Shown here: positions 61,212 through 64,000 of the stretch, in pieces
How the letters are laid out: the number at the start of each line of letters is the position of its first letter
How positions within the stretch are numbered: the stretch's first letter is position 1
Assembly (NCBI GenBank): GCA_004557825.1
Contig: SFFL01000011.1
Coordinates: 11,812-75,811 of the forward strand
Reading direction: 5' to 3'
Length of the DNA: 64,000 bases
Source of the DNA: Bacteroidales bacterium
GTDB lineage: Bacteria > Bacteroidota > Bacteroidia > Bacteroidales > Muribaculaceae
Notes under the pieces: generated by a model
The model's database searches: none
Told to the model about the DNA's origin: nothing
What the model saw: only the letters and a program-made list of their open reading frames with translations
Program-made: the position numbers and the translations under genes

Positions 61212-63461
61212 ATGAAAAAAGAACTCTTTTCCGAAATAAAGAACAAGATATATAAGTATGTAAAGGCTTCGCGGCTGCGCGATGCCTTCGGTCTTTGCCG
61301 TCAGCTCGCCGAGGGGAATATGGTATGGGAAATCACCGACCGCCTCAACGAAACGGAGGATTCCTACCGCCGGCTCCTCTCCTATGTGGCCTCCGGCGCC
61401 AACGACCCCGAGCGCGACAAAATGACAGCCGAAATCGGCGAGACCATTCTCAGCATCACCGACAGTCTGGAGCGGCTCAACAACCGTCGCGACGACCCCG
61501 CGCTCTACTACAGTATGATCCGCTACCGTCAGACCGCCTCCGCTCAGCCCCTGGTGCAGATGCTGGCCGACTACCGCAAGCAGTGCTCCGAGTCGAGTCT
61601 GTTCGATATGCTTGCCTCAGGCAATCATTCGCAGCGCTTTGTCACCACGGCCGCCGAACGCGAAGCTGCCGAGCGCGAGATTTTCAACGCGCTCTGGACC
61701 GAATTTCCGCTCGGCCACATCGGCCGCGACACGCTGCGCGACTTCCTCACCGACGGTGTGGTGCCCGAGTATGCCGTGTCTCTGTTCGTGTGGGCAATTG
61801 TGCTCGGCGGACTGGAATTCTACGACCCCGTCAGGCTCGAAATCCTCTGCGAAATCTACCTCAACGGCTCAAGCCGCAACACCGCCATCGCCCTCGTGGG
61901 GCTGATGATTCTGCTCTACAAGTGGCGCAACCGCCGGTTATCCACACGTCTTAGCAATCTCCTGGCAACGGTGCGCGAGCATCCCGACTGGCCCTCCGAC
62001 GTGCGCACCGTGTATATGGAGCTTACCCGCACACGCGACACCGACCGCATCTCTGCGAAAATCCGCGACGAAATCGTGCCGGAGATGATGAAGCTGCGTC
62101 CCGACATCGAGCGCAAGTTCAGCAATCCCTCCGCCCAGCCTTTCAATCCCGAAGAACTTGAGGAGAACCCCGAATGGCAGGAGATCATCGAGCAGTCGGG
62201 TCTCGGCGACAAACTTAAGGAGATGTCGGAAATCCAGGAGGAGGGGGGCGACATAATGATGGGCACCTTCCAGCACCTGAAATCATTCCCCTTCTTCCAC
62301 GAAATCGCAAACTGGTTTATTCCCTTCCACAGCGAGCGCAGCGAATTTGCCGGCGTTGGCAGCGAAGGGCTCAAGCAGGTGGCGGCTGTGTTTGAGAATC
62401 TGCAATTCCTCTGCGACAGCGACAAATATTCCGCTCTGCTCTCGCTGGCCCACGCACCGGCCGCTCAGCGCGATATGGCGCTTTCGCAACTCAATGCGCA
62501 GGCCGACCAGTTCAATGAAATGCGCGCTGCGTCGCTGGAAACAGCCCATACCGACCGCCGCGACATCATCCGTCGTCAGGTGCAGAATCTCTACCGTTTC
62601 TTCCACCTTTTCCGTCGTAAAAACGAATTCGACAATCCCTTCGAGCAGGGCATCCACCTGGTGGATGTGCCCGTGCTTGCTCAGGATGTGCGCGACACCG
62701 AGATGCTCACCCTTATCGGCGAGTTCTATTTCTCGCACGGCTACTGGGAGGAGGCGCTCACTCTGTTTGCCCGCATCGACGAACTTACCGAGCCGTCGGC
62801 CGCGCTCTATCAGAAAACCGGCCACGCCCTGATGAAATTAGGGCGCACCTCGGCAGCCCTCTCCTACTTTGAGAAGGCCGATATGCTCGACAATCGCAGT
62901 CCCTGGACCCTCACCCGGCTCGGGCGTTGCAACGCTATGCTCGGCCATCACTCCTCGGCCCTCAGCGCCTATGAGCGACTCGACGAACTTCAACGGGGCA
63001 AACCTTCCACCGCGCTCGCCATCGGTCATGCCCATCTCGCCCTCCGGCACTATCCCGAAGCAATCAAAGCATTCTACAAGGCGCTCTACCTCGATGAGAA
63101 ATCGGGCAAAGCGCTCCGTCCGCTCGCCTGGAGCCTGATGATGGACAAGCAATTCGACCAGGCACGCAAATATTACGAACGGATTGTCTCCGACTTCCAA
63201 CCGCGTCCCGACGACTATCTCAACATGGGGCACCTCGCCCTCGCCTCCGGACAGATTGCCGAAGCCTCCAACTTCTACCGTCTGAGCATCCTGTCGCGCC
63301 CGCAGCCCGCCGGCGTCACGGTAGCGCAGGGGGAAGTGCCACGGGCCAACATCGAAGCATTCATCGCCGATATGACCTCCGACACCGACGCCATCACCGC
63401 CCTCGGCATCTCCCCCGCCCTCATCCCCCTCATCATCGACTCCCTCATCTACACCCTCTAA
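61212..63461 (+). CDS. Large TPR protein
   Basis: A 749-residue soluble protein. The N-terminal half (1-400) is helical, without recognised motifs, and contains LFSEIKNKIYKYVKASRLRDA and an acidic middle region. The C-terminal part (about 490-700) carries several TPR units (EEALTLFARIDELTEPSAALYQ, PEAIKAFYKALYLDEKSGKAL, FDQARKYYERIVSDFQPRPDDYLNMGHLAL). No signal peptide. Similar proteins occur in Bacteroidales. A protein-interaction scaffold is the safest call. Confidence 0.82.
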   Translation: MKKELFSEIKNKIYKYVKASRLRDAFGLCRQLAEGNMVWEITDRLNETEDSYRRLLSYVASGANDPERDKMTAEIGETILSITDSLERLNNRRDDPALYYSMIRYRQTASAQPLVQMLADYRKQCSESSLFDMLASGNHSQRFVTTAAEREAAEREIFNALWTEFPLGHIGRDTLRDFLTDGVVPEYAVSLFVWAIVLGGLEFYDPVRLEILCEIYLNGSSRNTAIALVGLMILLYKWRNRRLSTRLSNLLATVREHPDWPSDVRTVYMELTRTRDTDRISAKIRDEIVPEMMKLRPDIERKFSNPSAQPFNPEELEENPEWQEIIEQSGLGDKLKEMSEIQEEGGDIMMGTFQHLKSFPFFHEIANWFIPFHSERSEFAGVGSEGLKQVAAVFENLQFLCDSDKYSALLSLAHAPAAQRDMALSQLNAQADQFNEMRAASLETAHTDRRDIIRRQVQNLYRFFHLFRRKNEFDNPFEQGIHLVDVPVLAQDVRDTEMLTLIGEFYFSHGYWEEALTLFARIDELTEPSAALYQKTGHALMKLGRTSAALSYFEKADMLDNRSPWTLTRLGRCNAMLGHHSSALSAYERLDELQRGKPSTALAIGHAHLALRHYPEAIKAFYKALYLDEKSGKALRPLAWSLMMDKQFDQARKYYERIVSDFQPRPDDYLNMGHLALASGQIAEASNFYRLSILSRPQPAGVTVAQGEVPRANIEAFIADMTSDTDAITALGISPALIPLIIDSLIYTL

Positions 63462-63515
63462 TCCCCCCTCCGGTTGTAGGAGCGCGAGAAGCCTATGCGG
63501 GACGGCTGGAGCGCT

Positions 63516-63583
63516 TGGTGCGTGGGGGCTGCGGATGCGATGGCAAAGGCGCGTGGTGCGTGGGGGCTGCGGATGCGATGGCA
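63516..63583. repeat. 30-bp direct repeat
   Basis: Two identical 30-base copies (63516-63545 and 63554-63583) are separated by eight bases; they begin TGGTGCGTGGGGGCTGCGGA. They lie at the left edge of the nested cruciform and are non-coding as far as I can see. Confidence 0.88.
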
Positions 63584-63736
63584 GCTGCGCGTAGCGCTGC
63601 AAACCCCAGGAATTTAAGATATTACACGATTATCGCGCTTCGTAGATGTGCGTCAAAACACCTGACGCGCATCTACGAAGCGCTTTCAAAAGGAATGGTC
63701 TGAAAACCAGAGGTTTGCAGCGCTACGCGTAGCTGC
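63581..63736. repeat. Nested cruciform repeat
   Basis: Outer arms of 27 bases (63581-63607 and 63710-63736) match at 25 positions in inverted order. Inside, arms of 21 bases (63635-63655 and 63663-63683) match at 20 positions with a seven-base loop. No gene is visible. The region 63462-64000 also has a GGTTGTAGGAGCGCG segment at 63473-63487 and GGTTGTAGGGGCTGG near 63814, resembling cores of the palindromic repeat family. Confidence 0.85.
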
Positions 63737-63903
63737 ACCCCTGGCTACACTGATGGTCGGCTACGCCGACCCCCACTACACCCATCGACTACGACAGCGT
63801 CCATATCCCATCGGTTGTAGGGGCTGGATTCTTCGCGCCCGCGCCGAATGGCCAAATTTAAGATTTGACATTGCTTCACGCCCGGATGGTCATTTTTTTT
63901 GAA

Positions 63904-64000
63904 TTATTGCTGTCCGATAAAAATTGAGGACAGCACAAAAGCATGGCTCAACTGCTGATCTACGGCGGTCGAGTCTGTTTTTATGATTTCCAAGCCTCTT
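63904..64000 (-). other. Possible 3' end of a gene running off the window
   Basis: On the minus strand a frame from the window edge ends at TAA 63906-63904 after about 31 codons (ending HAFVLSSIFIGQQ). A small inverted pair GCTGTCC/GGACAGC lies within this stretch. I cannot identify the protein and give it only as a possibility. The region just to the left is AT-rich with a T-run on the plus strand. Confidence 0.25.

Noticed and set aside
63581..63736. Possible integron attC site
   Set aside because: The inverted repeats are long and nested, but no integron core GTTRRRY, integrase or gene cassettes are seen. A palindromic repeat is the simpler reading.
1..64000. CRISPR arrays, tRNA or rRNA genes
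   Set aside because: No regularly spaced direct repeats with unique spacers, no cloverleaf-like sequence with a typical T-loop and no rRNA segment were noticed by reading. A tRNA scan would be decisive.

Overview
The window looks like a chromosome segment from a gut Bacteroidales bacterium, most probably of the family Muribaculaceae. This is inferred from gene content and order (uppP-truB-queA; ileS-dksA-like-lspA-DUF4296; the moxR/bat operon; capsule Wzi, DUF5606 and PorT-type outer membrane proteins), from promoter boxes of the Bacteroidota type (TAnnTTTG near -7), from the lack of Shine-Dalgarno sites, and from moderately GC-rich coding sequence. No species assignment is possible from sequence reading alone.

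Layout. 1-2050: end of uppP, then truB and queA. 2177-4072: a visibly AT-richer insert with a hipBA toxin-antitoxin pair and the broken 3' end of another gene. 4084-13503: a minus-strand run of ten tightly spaced genes: glycine-lipid-type acyltransferases, a Wzi-like outer membrane protein, a lipoprotein, a nonulosonate (legionaminate-type) trio, prmC, recX and comF. 13598-17578: a DUF115/sialyltransferase-like gene, a YigZ protein, a TPR protein and DUF5606. 17865-22499: an OmpA-like lipoprotein, a PHP-type phosphatase, a biotin-dependent carboxyltransferase and a WaaP-like kinase. 22517-26566: Ddl, a membrane-anchored Mur ligase and an alpha/beta hydrolase in one operon. 26603-34545: DUF4296, lspA, a zinc-less DksA-like protein, ileS, an ECF sigma factor with a small membrane protein, and a proline-repeat membrane protein. 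34758-41744: ispE, grpE-dnaJ, typA, hisS and a porT-like gene. 42394-48143: a MacAB-TolC-type efflux operon. 48826-50285: an HU gene overlapping a gene for an HU-like/transmembrane/LysM-like fusion. 50448-59426: the eight-gene moxR-DUF58-bat operon. 59621-63461: a small DNA-binding protein, a universal stress protein and a large TPR protein. The last 540 bases are repeat-rich and non-coding.

Functional themes. Much of the window concerns the cell envelope: polysaccharide sugar synthesis and export, unusual lipids, peptidoglycan precursor ligation, lipoprotein processing, efflux, and the Bat system. The most interesting unexplained items are a probable unannotated structured RNA on the minus strand at about 42017-42269 (with a good promoter and terminator), the HU-TM-LysM fusion that could link DNA to the cell wall, the membrane Mur ligase operon, a GT42/DUF115-like gene divergent from the nonulosonate operon, a palindrome at the bat promoter, and a family of large palindromic intergenic repeats. 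I found no tRNA, rRNA, CRISPR array or complete insertion sequence. I saw no clear defence island beyond hipBA.
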